Source: CAIZGX01 sp044239865 | Lineage (GTDB): Bacteria; Bacteroidota; Bacteroidia; Flavobacteriales_D; Sanyastnellaceae | Reading direction: 5' to 3' | Assembly: GCA_044239865.1 (NCBI GenBank) | Contig: JBIIAO010000002.1 | Location: 124,001 to 188,000, forward strand | Length of the DNA: 64,000 nt | Shown: piece after piece, positions 33,417-42,137 of the stretch | How the letters are laid out: every line of letters begins with the position of its first letter | Numbering within the stretch: the first letter of the stretch is position 1 | The notes under the pieces: model-generated | The model's database searches: none | Seen by the model: only the letters and a program-made list of their open reading frames with translations | What the model was told of the DNA's origin: nothing | Made by a program: the position numbers and the translations under genes

Positions 33417-34763
33417 TTAGTGCTGAGCACGGTGTTTGAAATCTTCGTAAGGCAAACGTTCAATTTTCAAAGAACAATTCGCCTGAACAACTTTCATTAC
33501 TCCGTCTTCATACAACATGTCATAAACATTCTTTGCTTCTTCTTGCTTCGCAAGAGTTTGCTTCGCTAATTGATCTAGACGCTCTTCGTCTACAGGCATG
33601 CCGTATGACTTGAAACGATCTACTAATGAAGCTTTCACATAATCCATAGCATCATCGACAGAAACTTTGATTTCGTTTTCCTTGATGATTTTATTTTCAA
33701 TCAACTGCCACTTCAATCCGTTTGCATAGCCTGGGTATTCCATTTCCAACTGAGCCATTTCGATTGGCTTCTCGTTGGTCATTAGAATGAAACGCTTCAA
33801 GAACTCGTCTGGTAATTCAATAGAAACCATATCAACGATATCCTTCGCGAAGTCACGCTTGAACATCCACTCTGAATCTTTTTCGAACATAGCAACTAAG
33901 TCAGCAGTTACGCGCGCTTTCATTTCATCTTCAGATGTTACAGTGCCCGGAGCGAATAGCTTGTCGAACAATTCCTGATTCAGCTCTGCGGGTTGCATGC
34001 GCATAATCTCAGAGATGATCACTTGGAATTTCGAATCGAGGTGGTGAAGGTCGTGGTGCGTAACACCCAACATGCGAGAAAGATCTTCGTGGTCGGCATT
34101 CAATAAGAATGGATCAACCACAGCTGTCTCACCAATATTCTTCCCTACGAACAACGCTTTCGTTGCTTCGTCTTTGATGTATTCTAAGAAAATTGAAGAC
34201 TTGTTTGAAACACCTCCTTCTTTCACAGAACCGTCTTCATTCAACTCGGCAATTTCAGCCATGATCATGTCTTCTGACTCTGTAACTTCTGGCTTAGACA
34301 ATTGACCGTGACGACGAGCATATTCCTTCATTTGACGAGAGATTAGCTCTTCGCTCACATCTACCTCAAGCTTCGTAAACGTTTTTGATTTGTCTAAATT
34401 CAAATCGAATGTTGGAGCGTATCCAATTTCGTAAGTGAACGTAAATGTTGATGGGTTGTCCCAATCTCCAACATCATCGCCTTCCTTTGGAATTGGACTA
34501 CCTAATAACTCAAGTTTGTTTTCAGAAACATAATTTCCGATAGCATCTTGCAGCATTTTATTTATTTCGTCGACCAATAATGATTTTCCGAAACGTTGTT
34601 TCACTAAAGAGGCAGGAACTGCACCTTTGCGAAACCCAGGTAAATCAACACGCTTACGGTAGGTCTTTAAGGCCGTTTCGTAAGTCTCGTTGTAATCAAT
34701 AGGGTCAAGAGACACCTTCAACTCTCCAGTAAGAGAGCCGGTGTTAAGTTGTTCAATATTCAT
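33417..34763 (-). CDS. tig: Trigger factor
   Basis: Ribosome-associated chaperone for nascent chains. The 448-aa protein has an N-terminal ribosome-binding domain with the signature LPGFRKGAVPASLVKQRFG (about 40-58; usually GFRxGKxP), a middle PPIase-like region (about 150-245) that has diverged from FKBP, and a long helical C-terminal domain. It follows atpC by 31 nt on the same strand and ends in the terminator at 33370, so atpD-atpC-tig probably form one transcript. Confidence 0.92.
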   Translation of the reverse strand: MNIEQLNTGSLTGELKVSLDPIDYNETYETALKTYRKRVDLPGFRKGAVPASLVKQRFGKSLLVDEINKMLQDAIGNYVSENKLELLGSPIPKEGDDVGDWDNPSTFTFTYEIGYAPTFDLNLDKSKTFTKLEVDVSEELISRQMKEYARRHGQLSKPEVTESEDMIMAEIAELNEDGSVKEGGVSNKSSIFLEYIKDEATKALFVGKNIGETAVVDPFLLNADHEDLSRMLGVTHHDLHHLDSKFQVIISEIMRMQPAELNQELFDKLFAPGTVTSEDEMKARVTADLVAMFEKDSEWMFKRDFAKDIVDMVSIELPDEFLKRFILMTNEKPIEMAQLEMEYPGYANGLKWQLIENKIIKENEIKVSVDDAMDYVKASLVDRFKSYGMPVDEERLDQLAKQTLAKQEEAKNVYDMLYEDGVMKVVQANCSLKIERLPYEDFKHRAQH

Positions 34764-34794
34764 AACGATAGATTGTTCTTCCGTTGAGGAAGTA

Positions 34795-35031
34795 TTATTC
34801 AGCTAAAACCATTACTTGGTTGTTCAATACCTCAACGGTACCGCCAAGCACATCAAAAGTCAATTCTTTGCCTTGAGCATCTTTCACTCGCACGCTTCCT
34901 TTTTTCAACGACGAAATAAGGGGGGCGTGATTGTTCAAGATTCCCAATCCACCTGAACTTCCAGGAAGAAAAACATATTCTGCTTCTCCTTGGAAGAGGA
35001 CGGTTTCTGGGGTAATTATTTCAACGCGCAT
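34795..35031 (-). CDS. atpC: F1Fo ATP synthase epsilon subunit (short)
   Basis: A 78-aa epsilon subunit that couples the rotor of F1 to Fo. It contains only the N-terminal beta-sandwich (VEIITPETVLFQGEAEYVFLPG, LGILNNHAPLISSLKKG) and lacks the C-terminal helical inhibitory arm found in 130-aa homologs; this short form is usual in Bacteroidota. It lies 8 nt after atpD. Confidence 0.95.
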   Translation of the reverse strand: MRVEIITPETVLFQGEAEYVFLPGSSGGLGILNNHAPLISSLKKGSVRVKDAQGKELTFDVLGGTVEVLNNQVMVLAE

Positions 35032-35039
35032 AATTGCTC

Positions 35040-36548
35040 TTAGTTCTGTGATTCAGCCAACATTTTCTTACCAGCTTCAATAGCTTCTTCGATGGTACCT
35101 TTCAAGTTGAAAGCCGCTTCTGGAAACTCGTCACACTCTCCGTCTAGGATCATGTTGAAACCTTTAATTGTTTCTTCAATTGGAACCAATACCCCTGGGA
35201 TACCGGTAAATTGCTCTGCCACGTGGAATGGCTGAGACAAGAAACGCTGCACTTTACGAGCGCGGTATACAGCCAATTTATCGTCTTCTGATAATTCGTC
35301 CATACCCAAGATCGCAATGATATCTTGTAATTCTTTGTAGCGTTGCAGAATTCCTTTAACACGTTGAGCGCAAGTGTAGTGCTCGTCACCAACGATAGCT
35401 GGAGTTAAGATACGAGAAGTAGAATCCAATGGATCTACCGCAGGATAGATACCTAACTCGGCAATTTTACGACTTAATACAGTTGTTGCATCTAAGTGAG
35501 CGAATGTAGTTGCTGGCGCAGGGTCAGTCAAGTCATCTGCAGGCACGTATACCGCTTGAACCGAAGTAATAGAACCTCTTTTCGTTGAAGTAATACGCTC
35601 TTGCATAGCTCCCATTTCAGAGGCCAACGTTGGCTGGTAACCTACTGCTGATGGCATACGACCTAAAAGAGCCGATACCTCAGAACCTGCCTGCGTGAAG
35701 CGGAAGATGTTATCAATAAAGAAAAGGATATCACGTCCACCTGACTCAGCATCTCCATCACGGAAGTATTCAGCAACTGAAAGACCGCTCAATGCAACAC
35801 GCGCACGTGCTCCAGGGGGCTCATTCATTTGTCCGAACACCAATGTTGCTTGGCTTTCAGCAAGAGCTTTCATATCCACTTTAGATACGTCCCATCCGCC
35901 TTGTTCCATTTCGTGCACGAATGCATCGCCATATTTAATAACGCCAGACTCGATCATCTCGCGTAACAAGTCATTTCCTTCACGAGTACGTTCACCAACA
36001 CCTGCAAATACAGAAAGACCTGTGTATGCTTTCGCGATGTTGTTGATCAACTCCATGATCAATACGGTCTTACCTACTCCGGCACCACCGAACAATCCAA
36101 TTTTACCACCCTTCGAGTAAGGTTCAATCAAGTCAATTACCTTAATACCTGTTAAAAGGATTTCAGTAGCGGTAGACAAATCTTCGTAACGAGGAGCGGC
36201 ACGGTGAATGGAATTACCATTTTCGTTGCTCACTTCTCCGATACCATCAATCGCTTTTCCAACTACGTTGAACAAACGACCTTTGATTTGCTCTCCAGTT
36301 GGCATGGTGATGGTGCGGCCAAGAGCCACAACTTCAGCACCTCTCTGAAGACCTTCAGTTGCATCCATTGCGATAGCACGAACTGTATCTTCACCCACGT
36401 GCTTTTGACACTCGAGGATTAGATCGTCTGCGCCAGAACGCTTGATAGCAAGGGCATCTAGGATGTTAGGAAGCTTTTGACCAGCAGGGAAAGAGATATC
36501 TACCACAGGGCCAATAATTTGAACTACTTTACCATTTTGAGTTGACAT
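35040..36548 (-). CDS. atpD: F1Fo ATP synthase beta subunit
   Basis: Catalytic subunit of F1. The 502-aa protein has the P-loop GGAGVGKTVLIMELINN (about 161-170), DEMEQGGWDV-like insert (HEMEQGGWDVSKVD), the Walker B region ILFFIDNIFRFTQAGSEVSALLGRMPSAVGYQPTL and the C-terminal helical domain. As in other Bacteroidota, atpD-atpC are separated from the other ATP synthase genes, which are not in this window. Its promoter element TACTTTTG is at 36587-36580. Confidence 0.98.
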   Translation of the reverse strand: MSTQNGKVVQIIGPVVDISFPAGQKLPNILDALAIKRSGADDLILECQKHVGEDTVRAIAMDATEGLQRGAEVVALGRTITMPTGEQIKGRLFNVVGKAIDGIGEVSNENGNSIHRAAPRYEDLSTATEILLTGIKVIDLIEPYSKGGKIGLFGGAGVGKTVLIMELINNIAKAYTGLSVFAGVGERTREGNDLLREMIESGVIKYGDAFVHEMEQGGWDVSKVDMKALAESQATLVFGQMNEPPGARARVALSGLSVAEYFRDGDAESGGRDILFFIDNIFRFTQAGSEVSALLGRMPSAVGYQPTLASEMGAMQERITSTKRGSITSVQAVYVPADDLTDPAPATTFAHLDATTVLSRKIAELGIYPAVDPLDSTSRILTPAIVGDEHYTCAQRVKGILQRYKELQDIIAILGMDELSEDDKLAVYRARKVQRFLSQPFHVAEQFTGIPGVLVPIEETIKGFNMILDGECDEFPEAAFNLKGTIEEAIEAGKKMLAESQN

Positions 36549-36746
36549 AGAAAGATGTATTCAGTTTGAATTTCGGGCGCAAAAGTAATACAGGAACTCG
36601 AATTTTTCACTGAAAAATGTCTTAATCTGCCATTTTTTATTTAACACCTCCAAAATAGAGGTCGGGCAATATTTCCGAGCAAACTCCTTTAAGCAGTTCG
36701 AACCTCCTTCAAAAGACCTTACTTTTGCAGAATCATTGACCAAAGC
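36549..36746. promoter_or_regulatory. Divergent promoter region between atpD and the Wzz-like gene
   Basis: This 198-nt gap carries TACTTTTG on the minus strand (36587-36580, 31 nt before the atpD ATG) and TACTTTTG on the plus strand (36720-36727, 19 nt before the ATG at 36747). A short stem ACCTC/GAGGT (36645-36662 area) lies between. I see no gene in it. Confidence 0.6.
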
Positions 36747-37760
36747 ATGAATAACCAAGGAAATAACTCTGAAGAATCCCTGAATTCGTCTAACCTATTA
36801 GTCGTTGTCTTCAAGTGGAGAAAACACCTGTTCCTCGTAACGGCGGCAGCGGCAATAATTGCGGCAGCGGCTTCCTTTCTGATCACAGAAAAATACAAAA
36901 GCACTGTCGTGCTTTTCGCCTCGCAGCAGCATAGCTTCGGGGAGCAACTTTTAGAAGATGTAAAGAAATCTGACGTCCTTGCCTATGGCGAGGAAGAAGA
37001 CGCCGAGCGATTGATGCAGATTATTAACTCGGATCAAGTTCGAGGAAGAATTATAGAGAAATACAACCTGTGGGAAGTGTATGACATTGCCAAAACAGAC
37101 CGCGGAGCGAATACCTTGATCGGAAAAGAATACAATGAAAACGTTTCTGCTGACTTAACTCGATTTGGATCCATTGAAATTACCGTATTAGATGCCTCTC
37201 CAGAGCGCGCTAGGGACATTGCCAATGATATTGCGCAACTTACAGACTCTGTGAGCAACCAAATGCGCAGCGACCGCGCTATGTCGGCATTCTTGTATGC
37301 TAAATCCTCATTAGAGACCCTTCAAACCGAAATAAAAATTCTTGAAGACTCGATGCAGTATCTTCAAGAGAAAGGAGTATACAGCTACAAAGACCAGATT
37401 GCCTATTTAACAGAACAATACGGAACTGCCATTGTGGAAGGTCATCCCGATCGTGCCCAAGAAATCAAAGTTCAAATGGACTTCCTGTCTAAATACGGCA
37501 CGCGTTACAAGAAAATTGAAAGCGAAATTGACGGGGGATATGAAAAAATGCAGATCCTTAGAAAGCGTTATGATCTGATGAAGATTGACGTTGAGTCTGA
37601 CATTTCCTCTCACTTGGTGGTAGACAAAGCAGCGGCTGCCGATAAAAAGTCATACCCCATTCGATGGCTCATTGTTGTGGTGAGTGCCATGGCTACATTC
37701 GTCTTCGGCGTGGTGGTTATTTTAGTTCGCGACAACATTGAAAAGTTGAAAAAGGCGTAA
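36747..37760 (+). CDS. Wzz/GumC-like chain length determinant protein
   Basis: A 337-aa polysaccharide co-polymerase. Two membrane helices flank a periplasmic coiled-coil domain: TM1 about 29-48, then ITEKYKSTVVL, helices to about 300, then TM2 about 309-330 with the PxR-like segment YPIRWLIVVV. There is no cytoplasmic tyrosine-kinase domain. It sets the length of an exported glycan chain. It stands 3 nt before the ligase-like gene, so the two form an operon. Confidence 0.88.
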   Translation: MNNQGNNSEESLNSSNLLVVVFKWRKHLFLVTAAAAIIAAAASFLITEKYKSTVVLFASQQHSFGEQLLEDVKKSDVLAYGEEEDAERLMQIINSDQVRGRIIEKYNLWEVYDIAKTDRGANTLIGKEYNENVSADLTRFGSIEITVLDASPERARDIANDIAQLTDSVSNQMRSDRAMSAFLYAKSSLETLQTEIKILEDSMQYLQEKGVYSYKDQIAYLTEQYGTAIVEGHPDRAQEIKVQMDFLSKYGTRYKKIESEIDGGYEKMQILRKRYDLMKIDVESDISSHLVVDKAAAADKKSYPIRWLIVVVSAMATFVFGVVVILVRDNIEKLKKA

Positions 37761-37763
37761 GCA

Positions 37764-39215
37764 GTGAAGGCCTTCACAGCACTTATTCAAAACAAACCAA
37801 TTCTATTTTGGGGAAGCATCTTCGCTCTAACGCAAGGGTTTGCTGTTGCGTTTGAAATGTACTTCCTTTTCATTCTTCCTGCGGCACTATTTGCTTTGTG
37901 GTTGGCCATTCATAAAATTGAATGGGTATGGTTCTTCAGTGTAATGGCCACTCCTTTGAGTATTAATCTTGAGGAAATGGAAGTGGCTCACATTGGCATG
38001 TACCTGCCTACTGAACCCATCATAGCCGCTCTTTTACTTTTAATGATTTTCAAGATCATTTCCGGAAAAAGTGTAGACCGAAGAATATTCAAACATCCTT
38101 TCACCTACATTATTGGCTTGTATTTGTTGTGGATGGTTTTCACCGCCGTAACAAGCGAGTATCCGCTTGTCTCATTTAAATTCATTGCTACACGACTTTG
38201 GTTTATCTCGGGATTTTATTTGCTTGGTGCTCATCTTTTCCAAGACCTTTCCAACATAAAAAAATTCTTCGCGAGTTATTTAGCACCACTCTGCATTGTA
38301 ATAATTTACACCGTAACACGACACGCTCAATTCAATTTCGACAAAGAAAGTGCGCATTGGGTTATGGAGCCTTTATTCAAAGATCACACAAGCTACGGCG
38401 CTGTTTTGGCAATGTTTTTTCCAGTTTCCATTGGCTTACTTTTTTTGAAAAAGAAAAGTCCCTTGGTGACCTTCTTAATATACGCTGCCCTACTCATTGT
38501 CTCCATTGGACTTGTGCTGTCTTTCACACGTGCGGCTTGGGTTTCTGTTGTGGTTGCATTTGGAGTGCTACTAATCATGATGCTTCGCATTCCGCTGAAG
38601 TATGTTCTCTACGGGGCGCTTATTTCAGGAAGCGTATTTTACGTTTCGTGGGACACTATTCAGCAGCAGCTGGGGCAGAACAAACAAGAGAGTAGCGACA
38701 AATTAGATGAACACGTTTCCTCTATATCGAACGTATCGTCTGACGCCTCGAATCTAGAACGTTTGAACCGATGGCATTGCGCCATGGAAATGTTTCACAG
38801 AAGGCCCATTGTAGGATGGGGGCCTGGAACTTATCAATTCGTTTACGCGCCGTTTCAGCAAGCGAAGGATAGAACGATCATAAGCACGAACAACGGCGAT
38901 GGCGGTAACGCACACAGCGAATACTTGGGTCCACTTGCGGAAGAAGGGGTATTGGGCTTGCTACTCTTTATTTCAATTTTTGTGTATACCCTTGTGCTCG
39001 GATTTAAATTGTTTTATGCTGCGGTAGAAAAAGAACATCGAGCAATTATTGCCAGTTCGTTCTTAGGATTAATAACGTATTTCGTGCACGGCACCTTGAA
39101 CAATTATTTGGACACGGACAAGGCTTCGGTGCCGTTTTGGGGATTCATCGGGATTTTAGTTGCGATGGATTTGTTTCATCTGAAGAAACAAGAAGAGGCT
39201 ATTTCCAACAAATAG
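37764..39215 (+). CDS. O-antigen ligase/polymerase family membrane protein
   Basis: A 483-aa inner-membrane protein with about 12 helices and a large periplasmic loop after LSFTRAAWVSVV (about 245-256), including RLNRWHCAMEMFHRRPIVGWGPGTYQF and NAHSEYLGPLAEEGVLGL. These are the WaaL/Wzy signatures. It either ligates glycan to an acceptor or polymerises repeat units. It starts at GTG, 3 nt after the Wzz-like gene, which favours a Wzy-type role. The 3' end overlaps the convergent phosphatase gene by 17 nt. Confidence 0.88.
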   Translation: MKAFTALIQNKPILFWGSIFALTQGFAVAFEMYFLFILPAALFALWLAIHKIEWVWFFSVMATPLSINLEEMEVAHIGMYLPTEPIIAALLLLMIFKIISGKSVDRRIFKHPFTYIIGLYLLWMVFTAVTSEYPLVSFKFIATRLWFISGFYLLGAHLFQDLSNIKKFFASYLAPLCIVIIYTVTRHAQFNFDKESAHWVMEPLFKDHTSYGAVLAMFFPVSIGLLFLKKKSPLVTFLIYAALLIVSIGLVLSFTRAAWVSVVVAFGVLLIMMLRIPLKYVLYGALISGSVFYVSWDTIQQQLGQNKQESSDKLDEHVSSISNVSSDASNLERLNRWHCAMEMFHRRPIVGWGPGTYQFVYAPFQQAKDRTIISTNNGDGGNAHSEYLGPLAEEGVLGLLLFISIFVYTLVLGFKLFYAAVEKEHRAIIASSFLGLITYFVHGTLNNYLDTDKASVPFWGFIGILVAMDLFHLKKQEEAISNK

Positions 39216-40410
39216 CCAGAATGGCTACATCGTCGTTGAACAAACATTCGCCGCGGAAAACATTTGCTGCATTCTCAATAGCAAGACAAACATCCTTGGC
39301 GTGTGAGCCTTTCATGTTTTTTTCAATACCTTCAATTTCGAAGTAATCACCTTCAGCATTGTTCACTTCAACAAGCCCATCTGTATAGCCCAACAAGACA
39401 TCTCCAGATAAAACCACTTGCCTCACAGCGCTCACCTTTGGCAATTCTGGAAGCATTCCCAGTCCAATAGAAGTCGCGCCAAATTGCTTGAATTCGCTTC
39501 CTGTTTTGAAAACAGGAGCATTGTGACCGCAGTTCACATATTCCAACTCTTGGATTTTCGAATCATATACAGCAAGAAAAAACGTAATGAACTTTTCACC
39601 CTGAACCGCATCCCAAACACGTTTATTCAATTTGTTCGCGAGATTTACTAAATCCGGACGCTTTTCCTCAAAAGCATTTCGAACGTAAGCTTGGAAATTC
39701 GACATTAAAAATGCCGCGGGCATTCCTTTTCCTGAAACATCACCTAAACAGAAGACCCATTCGTCTTCGTTGATTTGAAACACATCGTAGTAGTCTCCAC
39801 CAACTTGCTGATGCGCTCTGTATATTCCTTGAACATTCCAAGCAGCGGTATCCGGAAAGCGACTTGGCAAAAGCAAGTGCTGCATTTCCGCAGCCAACTC
39901 CAACTCCTTCTTCAATCTTTCTTGTTGAACCAAATTGGTCAGCAATCTCTTATTCTCGAGAGCAACACTAAGGACCGATGTTAAAGTTTGAAGGAAGCGC
40001 ATGTGCTTCACCGTAGGACTCATTCCGCGGGCATCCTCAGCGTTATCTCCTGCAAGCGCAATAGCCAGTGGTTGATTGTTGTGCAATACTGGTACAACTA
40101 CATCATAAGACTCATGTGAAGCATCTTCCGAAAGCGCAACGCCTTTATTTGTATGAAAAAAATCATCGGTCGGAATAACAAATTCCGAAACATTCATGTC
40201 GCCGTATTGAAGCAGACATTGCCAATCTTCGCGTTTAACGAATAAGGCCAATCTCTCTATTCCCAAATGGGTCTGTACAATATTTTGAAATTGGAAAATC
40301 AAATCTTGCTCTGAACTATTCGCATTGATAGCTTCAGTTAATTCAAGTAGCGCATTCAATTTGAAGTCGCGTTGTTTTATTTTCGATGAGAGTCGCTCAG
40401 TATTTGACAT
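39199..40410 (-). CDS. GAF-PP2C (SpoIIE-type) serine phosphatase
   Basis: A 403-aa soluble signalling protein. Coiled N-terminus (1-30), GAF-like sensor domain (about 35-165, NIVQTHLGIERLALFV), linker helix EQERLKKELELAAEMQHLLLPSRFP, and a PP2C/SpoIIE domain (about 200-403: GGDYYDVFQ, GDVSGKGMPAAFLMS, NCGHNAP, GYTDGLVEV, DDVAILAI). It dephosphorylates Ser/Thr, perhaps an anti-sigma antagonist; no such partner is nearby. The start at 40410 is chosen over a longer frame that runs into the divergent gene. TTTCTTTG ends 5 nt before it. Confidence 0.9.
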   Translation of the reverse strand: MSNTERLSSKIKQRDFKLNALLELTEAINANSSEQDLIFQFQNIVQTHLGIERLALFVKREDWQCLLQYGDMNVSEFVIPTDDFFHTNKGVALSEDASHESYDVVVPVLHNNQPLAIALAGDNAEDARGMSPTVKHMRFLQTLTSVLSVALENKRLLTNLVQQERLKKELELAAEMQHLLLPSRFPDTAAWNVQGIYRAHQQVGGDYYDVFQINEDEWVFCLGDVSGKGMPAAFLMSNFQAYVRNAFEEKRPDLVNLANKLNKRVWDAVQGEKFITFFLAVYDSKIQELEYVNCGHNAPVFKTGSEFKQFGATSIGLGMLPELPKVSAVRQVVLSGDVLLGYTDGLVEVNNAEGDYFEIEGIEKNMKGSHAKDVCLAIENAANVFRGECLFNDDVAILAICWK

Positions 40411-40423
40411 CTTTGCAAAGAAA
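40408..40423. promoter_or_regulatory. Back-to-back promoter elements in a shared palindrome
   Basis: CTTTGCAAAG (40411-40420) is a perfect palindrome. Plus strand CATCTTTG (40408-40415) and minus strand TTTCTTTG (40423-40416) each match TAnnTTTG with one mismatch, and their TTTG ends abut. The divergent kinase and phosphatase genes would compete for polymerase here. Confidence 0.4.
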
Positions 40424-40437
40424 CAACAAAGTATCCA

Positions 40438-40950
40438 ATGCGCATTGCATTCACAGGAACAGAATCGAGCGGAAAAACAACACTTTCCCGGTGGCTTGCA
40501 AATGAGCTTTCGGATGCTGTTTATGTTTCTGAATTTGCTCGTGAGTATCTCGAAGAAAGACAATTGACTCGCGCTAATGAAGAGGATTTCAAACAAATCG
40601 CATGCATTCAATGCGAACGCTTCACTCAAAGTAAAGAGAGTATCTACCAAATTTTCGACACCGATATTTTCGTTCTGCGCATTTGGAACGATGAAGTGTT
40701 CCAATTGAAATTACCTGAACTTGAAATTCTTCCTTCCTGCAAAATGGACATTCACTTTTTGTGCGCGCCTGATGTTGAGTGGGAAGCGGATGCACTTAGA
40801 AGTGCGCCGGCTCAAGCCGAGAGAGAACGATTATTTGAAAAATATAAAATTGAGCTTCGAAATTCACAAGTAAACTTTACAATTCTATCAGGAAGTTTAG
40901 CTGAAAAAAAATCCTTAATTCTATCCTCTGTTCGAAACAGTTCCTTTTAA
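40438..40950 (+). CDS. NadR-like P-loop kinase (ribosylnicotinamide-kinase-type)
   Basis: A 170-aa AAA/P-loop protein matching the C-terminal kinase domain of NadR. P-loop GTESSGKTTL (about 6-15), SEFAREYLEER (about 35-45), and DTDIFVLRIWNDEVF with later FLCAPDVEWEADALR are typical. It would phosphorylate nicotinamide riboside to NMN in NAD salvage; the N-terminal HTH and adenylyltransferase domains of NadR are absent. A PnuC-like transporter is at 53350. Its 3' end overlaps the VanZ gene by 30 nt. Confidence 0.85.
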   Translation: MRIAFTGTESSGKTTLSRWLANELSDAVYVSEFAREYLEERQLTRANEEDFKQIACIQCERFTQSKESIYQIFDTDIFVLRIWNDEVFQLKLPELEILPSCKMDIHFLCAPDVEWEADALRSAPAQAERERLFEKYKIELRNSQVNFTILSGSLAEKKSLILSSVRNSSF

Positions 40951-41292
40951 AATCAATAACGCGATAAACACTCCCGTGGCATCGGCAACAACATCAAACC
41001 AATCAAAAGAACGATCGGTTGTGAAATAGAATTGATAGTATTCCAGAAGGACGCCTGCGCATGTCCACACTGTAACAGACTTAAACTTCCCCCATCCCGA
41101 AAAAACAGCGAGTGAGGTTGCTACGAAAAACATGAAGGCATGTACAATTTTATCGGGACCTAAATTTTCCCAAAAAGAAATTTTCGGAAAAGACTTGCTA
41201 GACATGGCGTGTAGGCCGAAAACAACAACTGCCCACAAAATGTGAGCAGTTGTCCAATATTTTTTTGGAAGATTAACCAACCATTGCTTCAT
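40921..41292 (-). CDS. VanZ-like family membrane protein
   Basis: A 123-aa protein with about four membrane helices and the VanZ hallmarks GPDKIVHAFMFFV and RSFDWFDVVADATGV. The molecular role is unknown in most members. It overlaps gcvH by 20 nt on the same strand, so it is co-transcribed with it, and overlaps the convergent kinase gene by 30 nt. Confidence 0.85.
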   Translation of the reverse strand: MKQWLVNLPKKYWTTAHILWAVVVFGLHAMSSKSFPKISFWENLGPDKIVHAFMFFVATSLAVFSGWGKFKSVTVWTCAGVLLEYYQFYFTTDRSFDWFDVVADATGVFIALLILKGTVSNRG

Positions 41293-41650
41293 AAGCAGCA
41301 GCGTCCATCAATGAGCTTAAATCTGCTCCTTCCGATAATTTTACTTTAATCATCCAACCGTGTCCGTAGGGATCATTGTTTACGTGAGCAGGATCAGCTT
41401 CCAATCCGGCGTTCACCTCAATCACAGTTCCTGAAACTGGCATGAACAAATCGCTCACGGTCTTCACCGCTTCAACCGTTCCGAAGATTGCATGTTCTTC
41501 AAGGCTTTCACCTTGTGTTTCAATTTCAACAAAAACGATATCACCTAATTCGCTTTGCGCGAAATCTGTAACGCCAACAGTAGCAATATCGCCTTCAATG
41601 CGAACCCACTCGTGGTCTTTCGTGTACTTTAATTCAGCTGGAAAATTCAT
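41273..41650 (-). CDS. gcvH: Glycine cleavage system H protein
   Basis: Lipoyl carrier that shuttles the aminomethyl group in glycine cleavage. The 125-aa protein has YTKDHEWVR near the N-terminus and the lipoylated lysine in GTVEAVKTVSDLFMP (Lys63). gcvP and gcvT are not in the window. The start at 41650 is the ATG; a longer in-frame TTG is unlikely. A full promoter (TTG, 19-nt spacer, TATTTTTG) is at 41671-41700 with a 20-nt leader. Confidence 0.96.
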   Translation of the reverse strand: MNFPAELKYTKDHEWVRIEGDIATVGVTDFAQSELGDIVFVEIETQGESLEEHAIFGTVEAVKTVSDLFMPVSGTVIEVNAGLEADPAHVNNDPYGHGWMIKVKLSEGADLSSLMDAAAYEAMVG

Positions 41651-41670
41651 TGTTTTCAATTTATGTGGAA

Positions 41671-41700
41671 CAAAAATAAGGGAAGTTTGAAGTGGAACAA
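41671..41700 (-). promoter_or_regulatory. Promoter of gcvH
   Basis: On the minus strand TTG (41700-41698), a 19-nt spacer and TATTTTTG (41678-41671). Confidence 0.65.
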
Positions 41701-41732
41701 TTAAAAATAAGACTAACTTTCACCCAGACTTT

Positions 41733-42137
41733 ATGAAAATGGAAATTACTGCATACGTTGTTTTCTTGCTTCTCGCCATTGGTATGGCCTCGGGAATGCT
41801 CAGTGGATTTGTTGGAGTTGGCGGAGGACTTATTATTGTTCCTGCACTTGTGTACTTTCTCGGTTACACTCAATTACAAGCACAAGGGACAAGCCTAGCT
41901 GTATTGCTTCTTCCCGTAGGTTTTCTAGCCGTTATGCATTATTACAAGCAAGGAAATGTGAACACAGCGGCAGCACTTCTGATTGGCGCTGGATTTATTT
42001 CGGGTGCGCTCTTCGGTAGCAAATTCGCACACAACATTCCCATTGCAAAAGTGAAATTCGGATTTGCTCTTGTGATGCTTATTGGAGCATTGAAGTTGCT
42101 CTATGAATCGAGTAAAGTTTTGTTTGGGTCGAATTAA
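41733..42137 (+). CDS. Half-length TSUP (TauE/SafE) membrane permease
   Basis: A 134-aa protein with four membrane helices and one TSUP half-repeat (GMLSGFVGVGGGLIIVPALVYFLGY at about 21-45; TSLAVLLLPVG; GALFGSKFAHNIP). Full TSUP sulfite/sulfonate exporters have two halves of this size, so this form must dimerise to make the usual fold. The substrate is unknown. It shares TTAA with the convergent kynU stop (a TAA on each strand). Confidence 0.88.
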   Translation: MKMEITAYVVFLLLAIGMASGMLSGFVGVGGGLIIVPALVYFLGYTQLQAQGTSLAVLLLPVGFLAVMHYYKQGNVNTAAALLIGAGFISGALFGSKFAHNIPIAKVKFGFALVMLIGALKLLYESSKVLFGSN

